26,122 bases of DNA from a virus. Numbering within the stretch: position 1 is the stretch's first letter; each line of letters begins with the position of its first letter. The DNA lies in the IMG/VR virus record IMGVR_UViG_3300030430_003489, positions 10,313-36,434 of that record. The stretch is one strand, 5' to 3'. A program made the position numbers and the translations under genes. Below, piece by piece: positions 14,530 through 23,210 of the stretch. A model generated the notes under the pieces. It did no database searches. It saw nothing but the letters and a program-made list of their open reading frames with translations, and was not told where the DNA came from.

Positions 14530-15119
14530 CAAATGGCCCCTAGATTGTTATCGAACTCTGCAACTCCAGCACCAGGAACAAACGCGCAGCCGATTGCATT
14601 GGCAATGCTGCTGGGAAACCCCTTGTGGAGTATTTCGCTAGACTCCCCTAGCGCCCCAGTAAACTCACAAGCAACGAACACAACGCTACCACTGCGCAAA
14701 AATATATGGCGTGAAGAACTATCCTCACCACCTTTAACCGCGCGGTGGAACCTGCACCCGATAAATAGCACCTTCGCGCCATCCAAAATGGTAACCGCAG
14801 GGCCATCAGCATCACAATCAAAACGGACGCCAGAGATGGAGGCCGAACTTGACGCAATCAAGCCGCGAGCAAACGAGGAGCCAGAGCCAACGGATGAAAC
14901 ACGAGTGTTAGGGACAGACAAAACAAGCCTCCCGAACTCACCAGGGGCAAGAGATATCGCGTTGTCTGCCAGCTTTGTCTCCACAACCTCCCCATTCGGA
15001 AGAGATAAATTCAGGGCCGCAACTGCATCTGACACAGCATCGGACTGGGCCTTATTGCTGACCTCAACCCTTGTCATGCCAGGCTTTACGATCTGATTGT
15101 AGAATGCAACGCTAGGCAT
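14529..15119 (-). CDS. Small beta-helix-like virion protein (196 aa)
   Basis: The start overlaps the previous stop (TAATG) and the stop overlaps the next start (TGATG). After an N-terminal segment (MPSVAFYNQIVKPGM, likely attachment), the C-terminal half shows rung-like repeats of alternating hydrophobics: ISGVRFDCD, AVTILDGAKVLFIGCRF, IFLRSGSVVFVACEF and AIGCAF. Each ends in a Cys/Phe turn. This is the pattern of right-handed parallel beta-helices seen in phage tail spikes and adsorption proteins. It is too short to be a full tail spike. It may be an adaptor or a small spike beside the nozzle. Confidence 0.65.
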   Translation of the reverse strand: MPSVAFYNQIVKPGMTRVEVSNKAQSDAVSDAVAALNLSLPNGEVVETKLADNAISLAPGEFGRLVLSVPNTRVSSVGSGSSFARGLIASSSASISGVRFDCDADGPAVTILDGAKVLFIGCRFHRAVKGGEDSSSRHIFLRSGSVVFVACEFTGALGESSEILHKGFPSSIANAIGCAFVPGAGVAEFDNNLGAI

Positions 15120-18088
15120 TATCTACCCTTCCTACGCCTGCCACCAACAACCCTAAAGGCTGCCTTAGCGCCCTCTATAAAGAGGCGCTCAGCCTTGTTT
15201 CTAATGAAGCCAAACATCATAACGCTAAACGACTGACCCTTGACGCCAAGCGAAACAGCAATATCGCTAACCTCCTCATCACCGATAAGAAGATCTCCGC
15301 TAGTCGTCCTGTCACTAGCAAGCGTCGAATAGGTCGGCCCGTCTGACTGTGCAAACGTCTTGCCTATCATGTTGCCACCACTGTTTTGGAAGGTGGTGCG
15401 GATAGTGTCAATCCCTGCAAACGCCGCTGACGCTGCCGGCGGTGTGCCAGAGTAGTCTGCCTGCTGCTTCACCTGAGCAGGATCGCTAGTAAAGTCAATT
15501 ACTTGGGCAGCCAACCCACGCCTGTCAGACTCAGCAAGAACGTTGAAAAGACCATACTGCCAGTTTGCATCTGTTACTGTAAGGTCAGCCCTGCCGTGAC
15601 TCAAAAGATTTGCGTACACGCCCCTGAACTTCAGTTCTCCGCCTTGATTAACGCCGAGACTACCAGACCTGTAGGCCCAGTCCACCGGCTGTGCAACGCT
15701 GTCCTGCTGGCGCATGGTGGCTGTTGATGGAGACCAGCGGTCAAACACAAAAGACGCTAGATTGGAATCAATGCCCTGCGCAGTGCTTTCGACAGCAGCC
15801 ACAGTGGGAACAATGCCCATCGTGCTCTCGTCCGTGGTGCTGGCGTTCTTCTTCATGTAGATAGACAGAAGGGGGCTCAGGCGACCTAGCGGAACGTTAA
15901 GGCTCATGTCATAGTAACTACCCGGAACTGTTGATGAATTTCCAACATAAGCTATATTTATATACGAGCCTGAAGCATCGGCCACGCCGGACGCATCCGT
16001 GCGTGCGATGGTAAAGTTTGAAATAGACAGGCCAAGTCGCTCAGAGGCAAGCGTATATGTCAAAGCTGTAGTACCACCACTCTGGAGGACTGGAGTGTAT
16101 CGTGTGGCGTCGAACAGAAATCGAAGTGTAAACTGATCGATCCAGTTGCCGGGCACTGTTGCTCCAGATCCATGATTGGCTGTTCTGAGCAACTGCCATA
16201 TAGGGCCGCTTCCTCCGGTTGCGGCAGCTTGAGATGTAAGCACAAGGCTGATTGGCACTTCATAGGTTTCGCTCGACAGGGTGACAGGTGTTGCATCAGA
16301 GTCAGTTGGATTAACAGGCGTGATCACATTGTAACCCGAAGGCAGCTCGATCGGGTCATCAAAGAAGAAATACCCGTTCTGCAACCTATTGGCATCCGCT
16401 TGCTCTGCACGTATCCTACCGGTAAATCTCCTTACATCCTCATCAGTTACGCTTCTGTCAACCCCTCCGCCCCGGCCATATTCACAGATAAAAAAGGACC
16501 TCGACTTGGTGTCTCCGCCCTTATCTCCCGAACCGCTGTCATCTGTCAGCACTTCAGAGTCTGGGCCTGCTATCATAAACAACTGGTCTTGATGCGCCAT
16601 AACCCACGGCGATGGAAGGTTGGCCGTCTTGCCAGGCTTGCCGTCCGACGTTGACAGGGACTCAAAGGACCACCATGACCACCTGCCAGCAGACTGGCAC
16701 AGGACGCCATCTAGCTCAGGAAAGCAAACCATGAGGCAGCCAAGGTCCTGAGAGTAGCTGCACTTCACGCCACCGAAAGAGGCGCGCAAGGTCGTCCTCA
16801 CAAAGTCAGATGCGGTTGACGGCTGCCCTTTCGTAAGAAAAAAGCTGGTCATCGGATTCGGCATTGTGTCCGTGAAGAAGGGCTCAATGTCGTCAGATAT
16901 GCTTTGGATGCTGAGGTTGCCCGTCGAAGCATAGACCCCAGAGGTATCAACAAACACAACAGAGGAGTCTACGCCAACAATAGCGTTTGGCCCTATGCAT
17001 CCTATCTCGGCGCTTATCTGTGTCAGCTTTCCATCTGAGGCAATCGGGCCAAGCGATGGCTGATAGAGCCATGTCTCGTTTGGTGTGAAGATGAGAAGGT
17101 TGCCGTTCTGTGCTGCTACCGCAACAATGTCTTCTCTGCACGGCACTTGAAAGAAGTTTAACCCAATAATATGGTTTGGGCTTGCCTCGTCACTAATGAA
17201 TATTTCTTTGCCCGCTGCGTAATAGAAGCGACCCAACACGTTGGCCACGTCGACAGGTCTTGGCAGGTCGCCTGTGCGAAAGTACTCGAAAGAAGCGACG
17301 CTCTCGCCGGGAACAAACACAACTGGCACGACAATCGAAGACTCTGAGTATGGACCCATAGACTCACGAGTGTTTATGACGTCCACACCGATCGGGCGAA
17401 TAGAACTAAATGATGTCGGTCTATATGCCCATGTGCCGGTGAACCTGTTGCCGAAATAAAGAACGCCCTCGAACTCTTCAAAGTAAAAGAACTCATCGTT
17501 GGCCCTAATCCATGACTGATAGTTCTGGCCGAAGTGAGTCTGATACTGCCCTTGGACTGTAGGCGCATCGGCAAAGAATGAGGATGAGCTTGCGCTTACA
17601 GCCTGACGACGTCCGGAACCCGACGTGCCGGTAGGTGAGAACTCTATGAACGTATCGGGATATGCCTTTTGGCTCGTATGGCCATACAAGGGAACCTCGA
17701 ACCGCTCATCTGTGGTGAGGTCATAGATGTGGACAATGTAGACATCGAGGCCAGTCGTTGCCGTTCTACCTGTAGAGAAGCTTGAGGAGCTGCTTGCGTT
17801 AGATACGCTTGTGTTGCAGGTCGCGAGAAAGATTGTGACCATCTGAAGGTTGCCAAACGCAGTCTTAATCAGGCGAGAACCAAGCTGCTTTCCATAACCC
17901 CAATCAACTGTGCTTCCGCCCGTGGGAAGGGACAGGGTTGTGTCAAACTGGGACACCTGTCCAAAGCCCTTGCGGACCTGCCAGCAGTTGTTTTTGTACA
18001 GCATGTTCAGCGCAAACGCTCCCTTTGTTGGGGCGTTTGCTTGGATGCCGGGTCCTACAACGTCAGCTTCTTCTGTCTGAAGGGCCAT
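15119..18088 (-). CDS. Nozzle / tail tubular-like protein (989 aa)
   Basis: The N-terminus (about residues 20-50) contains GAFALNMLYKNNCWQVRKGF, like the opening of phage tail-nozzle and stabilisation proteins. A beta-propeller-like core follows, with GNLLIFTPNETWLYQPSLGP (about 327-346), IGCIGPNAIVGVDSSVVFVD and a DDIEPFF segment. These are typical of the P22 gp10 / T7 gp12 class of podophage distal tail-tube proteins. At 989 aa it is much longer than P22 gp10 (~470) or T7 gp12 (~790), so the Ser/Thr-rich C-terminal half may be an added domain. It ends in a basic tail (GGRRRKGR). It starts on TAATG directly after the adaptor gene. Confidence 0.7.
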   Translation of the reverse strand: MALQTEEADVVGPGIQANAPTKGAFALNMLYKNNCWQVRKGFGQVSQFDTTLSLPTGGSTVDWGYGKQLGSRLIKTAFGNLQMVTIFLATCNTSVSNASSSSSFSTGRTATTGLDVYIVHIYDLTTDERFEVPLYGHTSQKAYPDTFIEFSPTGTSGSGRRQAVSASSSSFFADAPTVQGQYQTHFGQNYQSWIRANDEFFYFEEFEGVLYFGNRFTGTWAYRPTSFSSIRPIGVDVINTRESMGPYSESSIVVPVVFVPGESVASFEYFRTGDLPRPVDVANVLGRFYYAAGKEIFISDEASPNHIIGLNFFQVPCREDIVAVAAQNGNLLIFTPNETWLYQPSLGPIASDGKLTQISAEIGCIGPNAIVGVDSSVVFVDTSGVYASTGNLSIQSISDDIEPFFTDTMPNPMTSFFLTKGQPSTASDFVRTTLRASFGGVKCSYSQDLGCLMVCFPELDGVLCQSAGRWSWWSFESLSTSDGKPGKTANLPSPWVMAHQDQLFMIAGPDSEVLTDDSGSGDKGGDTKSRSFFICEYGRGGGVDRSVTDEDVRRFTGRIRAEQADANRLQNGYFFFDDPIELPSGYNVITPVNPTDSDATPVTLSSETYEVPISLVLTSQAAATGGSGPIWQLLRTANHGSGATVPGNWIDQFTLRFLFDATRYTPVLQSGGTTALTYTLASERLGLSISNFTIARTDASGVADASGSYINIAYVGNSSTVPGSYYDMSLNVPLGRLSPLLSIYMKKNASTTDESTMGIVPTVAAVESTAQGIDSNLASFVFDRWSPSTATMRQQDSVAQPVDWAYRSGSLGVNQGGELKFRGVYANLLSHGRADLTVTDANWQYGLFNVLAESDRRGLAAQVIDFTSDPAQVKQQADYSGTPPAASAAFAGIDTIRTTFQNSGGNMIGKTFAQSDGPTYSTLASDRTTSGDLLIGDEEVSDIAVSLGVKGQSFSVMMFGFIRNKAERLFIEGAKAAFRVVGGRRRKGR

Positions 18089-18768
18089 TAGTACCCTCCG
18101 AACCAGTCAATCACCTGAACATAACAGGTCTCTGGATCTGCGCGTTCTCGCAGGTATTCCTGAAACCTAGTGAGCCTGTCCTGCATCTGCACCATAAGGG
18201 GCTGGCTCATGCCGCCGTCTTGAATGAAGTACTGCTTGGATGACAGCAGGGCAATCAGATCGTGAAACGCATCTAGGTCATCGATGAACGTGAGTGACGA
18301 CCAAGTGAGCGAGCCCGGAACGTAGTGGATCCTGTACTTGTCACCCATCTCTTGACCGAACTGGATCTTAGTCCCGACAAGGGCATACGAAGACGCCGTA
18401 GAAGACAGTGCCCTTACGTTGTTTACGGGGTTCAGATATCGGATGTGGTCACCGTCCGAGTTGACCTCAGAGATGCGTAGAAGACGCACTAGGTTAGCGC
18501 CTGCGGTCTGGCTAGCGCCGAGTAGGCGGACGCTGACAGACGACTCGTTGACGAGACTCGTTGCTGCAAGGTCAAGCTCGGTAGCTGGCGAGGTTGGCTC
18601 ATAGCTGACAAACGTCTCGTAGATGGTGGGGCAGATGTCAGAGACCATGTTCCTGAACTCTCTGTACCCCGCATCTAGATAGGTGATGATGTTTGCGTCA
18701 GACACAAACGTGGTGTCAGGCTCATCGATATAGATTCGGAAGAGTGCCTTTACCTCGTTCGGGGTCAT
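18088..18768 (-). CDS. Head-tail adaptor protein (226 aa)
   Basis: The protein starts MTPNEVKALFRIYIDEPD and continues into FVSDANIITYLDAGYREFRN, a helix-rich pattern usual in phage head-to-tail connector/adaptor proteins that bind the portal base. Its size and its place directly after the portal and before the nozzle fit the T7 gp11 / P22 gp4 position. The start overlaps the portal stop by 4 bases (ATGA). A short acidic loop and a hydrophobic DLIALLSSKQYFIQDGG helix lie near the C-terminus. Confidence 0.7.
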   Translation of the reverse strand: MTPNEVKALFRIYIDEPDTTFVSDANIITYLDAGYREFRNMVSDICPTIYETFVSYEPTSPATELDLAATSLVNESSVSVRLLGASQTAGANLVRLLRISEVNSDGDHIRYLNPVNNVRALSSTASSYALVGTKIQFGQEMGDKYRIHYVPGSLTWSSLTFIDDLDAFHDLIALLSSKQYFIQDGGMSQPLMVQMQDRLTRFQEYLRERADPETCYVQVIDWFGGY

Positions 18769-20669
18769 CCCATCCCTCCTGTGAGAGGCCCTATCAGAGC
18801 TTCAGCACCTTGATCTAAGCCCTGCACATTCTGAGCTAAGCCCTGCTTTGTGCTTAGCTCGATGCCCTCTGCTGCGATCTGGTCTTGGGTCATCGGTGAC
18901 TGGGCAGAGACAATCGCATCAACCTGTTCTTGACGCTTGATTGCCTGCTTTGGGAACACCTTGTCCATGGCCTGTGCCTGAGCAAACTGACGAGGATCGA
19001 CGTTTGGATTCTCGAGCGCGACCACCACATCCCGGAGGTAAAGCTGAACCTCTTCCGGAAGCTCGTAGAAGTCGTCAGTCCTAATGTAGTCACTGAAGAC
19101 CTTGAGCATTGATGGGATGTCATCAGAGCGGAAGATCTCAATCTGCATGCCATCCTTGGCTGCATCGAGAAGACGCTTCGCGTGTGCCATGGCCTGAACA
19201 CGTTCAGTGATGAATGCGTTACCTGTACGGAAGGACATCTCGTTGAGCGCGTCCTGCGGCGTGATAAGACCTGCCTGGAACAGGTCCATCACGTATCGGT
19301 CACGGTCCTGAGAGTCGAACCGGAATGCAGATCCAGCCTCGATGAAGATCTCAGGCTCTTTGACGATAGTCTCTGAGCTGATTGCCTGGAAGGCCACCTT
19401 GCCCGTCTGGTCCAGCATGCGGGCCATCTTCGGCTCGGTATAGAACATCTGCATCAGCTCGAGAACAACCTTGCCCAGATCACGCATAGCGCGCTCAATG
19501 TTCGACTGGGTTGTTTGTAACTGAGATGTGTCTCGCTCGGTGAGGACCTGCATGGCCTTGCCTGATGAAACACCCACTGCCCGTTTGCCCAAGCTAACGG
19601 AATGGATTCCTGCCACATCGTACATCTCTGCTTGTGTTCGGACGGTGCTCTCCTGCACGTATCCAGGCATGGGTGCCGGCTGAATCATGGAGGGTGCGCC
19701 GCCTGCTGGGTTGTAGAAGATCTTCTCACCCGGCTTGTTTGTGATAGCAGCAGCGTTGACGCCGCTGGTCTTTGGAATGAGATACTTGGGATTACCCATC
19801 AACTGCACGTTGTGGATAATCTGAGTGCGCTGCTCGTTGTAGAGCCGCTGCAAGTCTAGGAGAGGCTGAACCAGACCGAGGCCCCACAGTCTGCCTGGCA
19901 GCTCTGTGTACTTTATGACCTGCACAGGGAACGTCGTTGTGTGACGCTCCCCCTTGTACAGGTAGGTGTCGCCATTTACGATGGCGTGCCTGCCGTCCCT
20001 CCAGTAAATCTCAAACAGTTCAACACGGTCATCTGGCACAGTGTGCAAGTCATAGGCAAGCGAGCCCGTGCTGTCGCCGGAGAAGGAGGTGATCTGATCA
20101 GCCTTGTCTGGGTACGCCTTCTTTACATCCTCTTCGGTGTGGAAGGTGCGGATAGCCACCCACTGTGAGTCCTCGACTCGGGTAACGTTCTTCTCGAAGA
20201 AGAGATCGTAGGGGTTGACGACGGTGGTATGAACGCACTCGTCGTTGGCGTCATAGAAGGTGTGCAAAGCCACAGTCCCGCAGATAAGCAGGTTTTGGAT
20301 CGCTTGGTTCATGACGCCTTCGATGTCATCGGCAGACCAGTAGTAACGCAGCGCAATCTCGCTGGTCTTGGCCTTGATGATGTCGTCGTTTGATGGGCTT
20401 GCTGGCACAACCACAACCGAGGGGTAGCTCAGTGTGAGGCGGGAAAGGATGTTCCGATAAATGTTCAGCAGCAAGTTAACAGTTTGCCGCTTAGAACCAT
20501 CTCGACGAACCCTAGTGTCAATCGTGTACTTGAGGCTAGTTGAGTTGAAGTCGAGCCACTGGCGGCCCTCTACGAAGAGAGAGCAAAGGTCCCACACCCG
20601 TGTGTTGCCAGTCTTGTCATCACGAGAGCTGGCGATGCGCGTTCCAATGTCCTGTGGGAAATCAGCCAT
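18765..20669 (-). CDS. Portal protein (634 aa)
   Basis: Dodecameric DNA-gate protein of the capsid vertex. ATG 20669 is chosen because it overlaps the upstream stop (TGATG); the codon before it is TTG. Visible portal features are VWDLCSLFVEGRQWLDF near the N-terminus, the helical LLLNIYRNILSRLTLSYP (66-83), and VVNPYDLFFEKN (150-161) of the wing. A long helical region follows, including AMRDLGKVVLELMQMFY, then a Gln/Gly-rich end. The length fits podovirus portals. It follows the capsid gene rather than terminase, which is unusual. Confidence 0.85.
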   Translation of the reverse strand: MADFPQDIGTRIASSRDDKTGNTRVWDLCSLFVEGRQWLDFNSTSLKYTIDTRVRRDGSKRQTVNLLLNIYRNILSRLTLSYPSVVVVPASPSNDDIIKAKTSEIALRYYWSADDIEGVMNQAIQNLLICGTVALHTFYDANDECVHTTVVNPYDLFFEKNVTRVEDSQWVAIRTFHTEEDVKKAYPDKADQITSFSGDSTGSLAYDLHTVPDDRVELFEIYWRDGRHAIVNGDTYLYKGERHTTTFPVQVIKYTELPGRLWGLGLVQPLLDLQRLYNEQRTQIIHNVQLMGNPKYLIPKTSGVNAAAITNKPGEKIFYNPAGGAPSMIQPAPMPGYVQESTVRTQAEMYDVAGIHSVSLGKRAVGVSSGKAMQVLTERDTSQLQTTQSNIERAMRDLGKVVLELMQMFYTEPKMARMLDQTGKVAFQAISSETIVKEPEIFIEAGSAFRFDSQDRDRYVMDLFQAGLITPQDALNEMSFRTGNAFITERVQAMAHAKRLLDAAKDGMQIEIFRSDDIPSMLKVFSDYIRTDDFYELPEEVQLYLRDVVVALENPNVDPRQFAQAQAMDKVFPKQAIKRQEQVDAIVSAQSPMTQDQIAAEGIELSTKQGLAQNVQGLDQGAEALIGPLTGGMG

Positions 20670-20866
20670 CAATCACCACCAGTAGCCCTGTAGATGGACT
20701 CTATTATTTCACTAGGACTGCTGTCCTCGTCAATAGAAGGGAGGAGAAGCCGAAGCTCCTCCTCCTTAATCTTACGCGCAACAGATAAATACCTGCTGAG
20801 CTGATAGAAAACGACACCACCTCCGAGTCCGAGGAGTACGAAGGTGATGTCGAACAAAACCCACAC
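20669..20866 (-). CDS. Small membrane protein between capsid and portal (65 aa)
   Basis: A GTG start at 20866 shares one base with the capsid stop (TAGTG), and the stop shares one base with the portal ATG (TGATG). A longer in-frame ATG at 20947 would lie inside the capsid coding end. No Shine-Dalgarno sequence precedes the GTG, so translation is probably by re-initiation after capsid. The protein has one hydrophobic segment (VLFDITFVLLGLGGGVVFY, residues 3-21), a basic stretch (ARKIKEEELR) and an acidic tail. I do not recognise it. A membrane protein in the middle of head genes is unexpected. Confidence 0.55.
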   Translation of the reverse strand: MWVLFDITFVLLGLGGGVVFYQLSRYLSVARKIKEEELRLLLPSIDEDSSPSEIIESIYRATGGD

Positions 20867-22254
20867 TAGGAGGTCTGATTTCCGCCAATGACTCCGGCGA
20901 GAACACCGTTTGCATTGGGCCGGTAGCAGTAGTGGTTGTAGTACCACTTGTAGAAGCCCTCGAAGGCGTCTGCTCCAGTAACTCGCGAAAGAACATTTCC
21001 GTCCATATCCGCAAACTTACCATCCTCAAGGATCGCCAGCTTGAATGTGCTGGTGTTGAGGAAGATAAACATTCCGGGTGGTACGTGTCGCGAGGTGCGG
21101 ATTGGCTTGCCAGCAAAGCTGATTCCAGTCACGCCGCCGTCAACAGTAGTTGCGGCGCTTTTGGGATCAAACGACATTGCATTGACGTTGCCATTGAGCA
21201 GATCGATGTAGGCTGACCGCATTGCGGAATTGCACAAAATCAAGTCGGGCTCAAGGCCAGAAACAGATGCGATGCCATCAATGACGGTCTGCATCCTTTT
21301 CAGGGTAAGAGCCTCTCGGGCATCACCCGAAGAGTCATCATCTGCCTTGAGGCAGAAAGTCTGCAATGTGGTCTCGTCACCGGACACAGTAGACTGACGC
21401 CCAACACCAAAGTGATGTGGGTCGAACAGGTTACCGAGGATGCCCACGGGCTCCTTGTCTGGAGAGTATCGAGTGTCATCGTCAACAAATGCCTTAAGAC
21501 GAACCGTAGCGGCGATGCCTGCTGGAACAAGGTTAAAGGAAATGTTGCCGGTCTCTACCGTACCTGTAACAGTCCCTGCAACCGGGTCGATAGCAGTAAC
21601 GCGGAGGAACGACGTGGAGGAGTCGCCAATCGTCTCGTTAATGTATCGGTACCCGTTAGTTACACCAAGCTCTTCAGAGCCCGCAATCAAGAACTCTAGG
21701 TCAACCGTATCGCCACCGTGTGCAAGGCTGCCAAGCTTCTTGAGGTTTCCATCAACCTTGATGGTGACAGAAGCGTTGTGCGCCAAAGCTGATGACTGAC
21801 AGGTGAACCCAATGACACGGCCACCCGTAACGCATGCCTCGTTGGCGCGATCACGGATGTCACTCTTGAGGTTCTCCATCTCAAGATCGAGAGTGCCGAT
21901 AAACGACGCCGTGCCGCCCTGCTTTGCAGCGGCGACAGCCTGGCCCGTAACTGCCATACGCCCGTAGAGGTAGCTCGCCTCAACGCTCAACCGCGCCACA
22001 CCCTGTGTGCCAGCAGTAGGCAGGTTTGTGCCGCCAGCGGTTGCTTCAGTTGCGTAACCAACGCCCGTGTTTCGCGAAACGTGAATGGGAACGATAGCCT
22101 GACGACCTGCCCATGAAACTTTAGCCTTCTCGAACATCTCAAGGCACATGACCTCGTTGTTGAGCTGCTCTTGAAGGGGTCCAATGTAAAAATCTTTTAG
22201 GATGTCGCTGATCGATCCTGCCGATGCGACTGTTCCGTAATTGGCAATAGCCAT
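20866..22254 (-). CDS. Major capsid protein, HK97-fold type (462 aa)
   Basis: The strong ribosome site AGGAG, typical of an abundant protein, precedes the ATG. The N-terminus MAIANYGTVASAGSISDILK leads to helix FYIGPLQEQLNNEVMCLEMFEKAKV, then GRQAIVPIHVSRNTGVGYATE and TVQ-like strands. The central LEMENLKSDIRDRANEACVTGG helix corresponds to the long spine helix region of HK97-fold coat proteins. It lies directly after the scaffold gene. No protease is encoded nearby and no cleaved delta domain is evident, so the separate scaffold probably directs assembly. Confidence 0.85.
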   Translation of the reverse strand: MAIANYGTVASAGSISDILKDFYIGPLQEQLNNEVMCLEMFEKAKVSWAGRQAIVPIHVSRNTGVGYATEATAGGTNLPTAGTQGVARLSVEASYLYGRMAVTGQAVAAAKQGGTASFIGTLDLEMENLKSDIRDRANEACVTGGRVIGFTCQSSALAHNASVTIKVDGNLKKLGSLAHGGDTVDLEFLIAGSEELGVTNGYRYINETIGDSSTSFLRVTAIDPVAGTVTGTVETGNISFNLVPAGIAATVRLKAFVDDDTRYSPDKEPVGILGNLFDPHHFGVGRQSTVSGDETTLQTFCLKADDDSSGDAREALTLKRMQTVIDGIASVSGLEPDLILCNSAMRSAYIDLLNGNVNAMSFDPKSAATTVDGGVTGISFAGKPIRTSRHVPPGMFIFLNTSTFKLAILEDGKFADMDGNVLSRVTGADAFEGFYKWYYNHYCYRPNANGVLAGVIGGNQTS

Positions 22255-22267
22255 TGTCTAACTCCTG

Positions 22268-23200
22268 TTAGCCGAAGAGATTGATTTCGCCTTTTCTGAC
22301 AGCATCCCATAATGCGTCAGAGCCCTCCCGCAAAGTCTTGTAACCGCCGCGCTGCTTAGCCTTTGCAATACTTGCTGAGCCACTCCCTGCTGACTTTGGT
22401 CGAGGAGGTGTACCCTTGGATGTCTGCTCTTGAGCTTCGGCCACAGATGCGCCTGGATTGCTTTCCAAGTATTTAGCAATGGCTGACTCCTCAATGCTGG
22501 ACTTCCATGTGTTATATTGCTCCGCCGTCTTCATCACGTCGATCGAAGGGTCACGGGCTACGGCATGAAGTAGAACCTGACGCAGCTCTTGTGCGTCCAA
22601 ACTTGAGTACTCCTGAGAGGCTGCTGAAATCTCTGACTCCAGCGCTTGCATCTCATAGTTCTGCTCTTGCTGATAGATTCTGTCTTGAAGCGCCTGAAGT
22701 TCCATTCGGATGTGATCAGGAAAGTCATTGTCTTCCGACAACAGTTCGTCAAGGTCAGAGTCTGAGTACTCCTGCTCTTGGCTCTCAGCTTGTGGGGGCG
22801 GAGTGCGGAGGGTCATCATCTGCTGACGAAGCTCCTCCATCTGTTGCTTCTGCTGCTCAATCGAGCTGCGTAGCGAGTCGTTCTCTTCACGATATTCATT
22901 GCGTGCTTTGACGACACTTTGGAACCGCTTGTACGGGACGCGGTGGCCCGGAACCGTAGCATCATCATCGGACATACCGTCATCCGATGCCTCAGCCTTG
23001 GCTGCACCCTCACTAGCTGTCGCCTCTGTCGCCTGCTCAGCTTCTGGCTGAGCCTGCTCCTCGGGCTTCTCTTCAACCTCAGAAGAGGCTGCCACTTCTA
23101 CGTTTACGTCTGGAACTGGTTCAGACGGGGGCTCCTGCGGCTGATCACTTTGCAATCTTTCTGAGATTTGCTCGTACTGTTCATCCGATAAGAAACCCAT
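22268..23200 (-). CDS. Capsid scaffolding protein (310 aa)
   Basis: A strong AGGAG site precedes the ATG. The first ~80 residues are Glu/Gln/Pro/Ala-rich and disordered. VPGHRVPYKRFQSVVKARNEY (83-103) starts a coiled coil running to about residue 132 (IEQQKQQMEELRQQ). A Gln/Glu-rich helix follows, then a basic C-terminus (AKAKQRGGYKTLREGSD). Acidic, helical body plus basic coat-binding tail is the classic scaffold design. It is placed directly before the capsid gene. Confidence 0.82.
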   Translation of the reverse strand: MGFLSDEQYEQISERLQSDQPQEPPSEPVPDVNVEVAASSEVEEKPEEQAQPEAEQATEATASEGAAKAEASDDGMSDDDATVPGHRVPYKRFQSVVKARNEYREENDSLRSSIEQQKQQMEELRQQMMTLRTPPPQAESQEQEYSDSDLDELLSEDNDFPDHIRMELQALQDRIYQQEQNYEMQALESEISAASQEYSSLDAQELRQVLLHAVARDPSIDVMKTAEQYNTWKSSIEESAIAKYLESNPGASVAEAQEQTSKGTPPRPKSAGSGSASIAKAKQRGGYKTLREGSDALWDAVRKGEINLFG

Positions 23201-23210
23201 AACCTAACTC

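Noticed and set aside
20866-20950. Possible -1 frameshift fusing capsid to the small membrane protein, as in T7 gp10B
   Set aside because: The frames are in the right relation, but I see no X XXY YYZ slippery heptamer in the overlap; stop-start coupling (TAGTG) explains the layout better.
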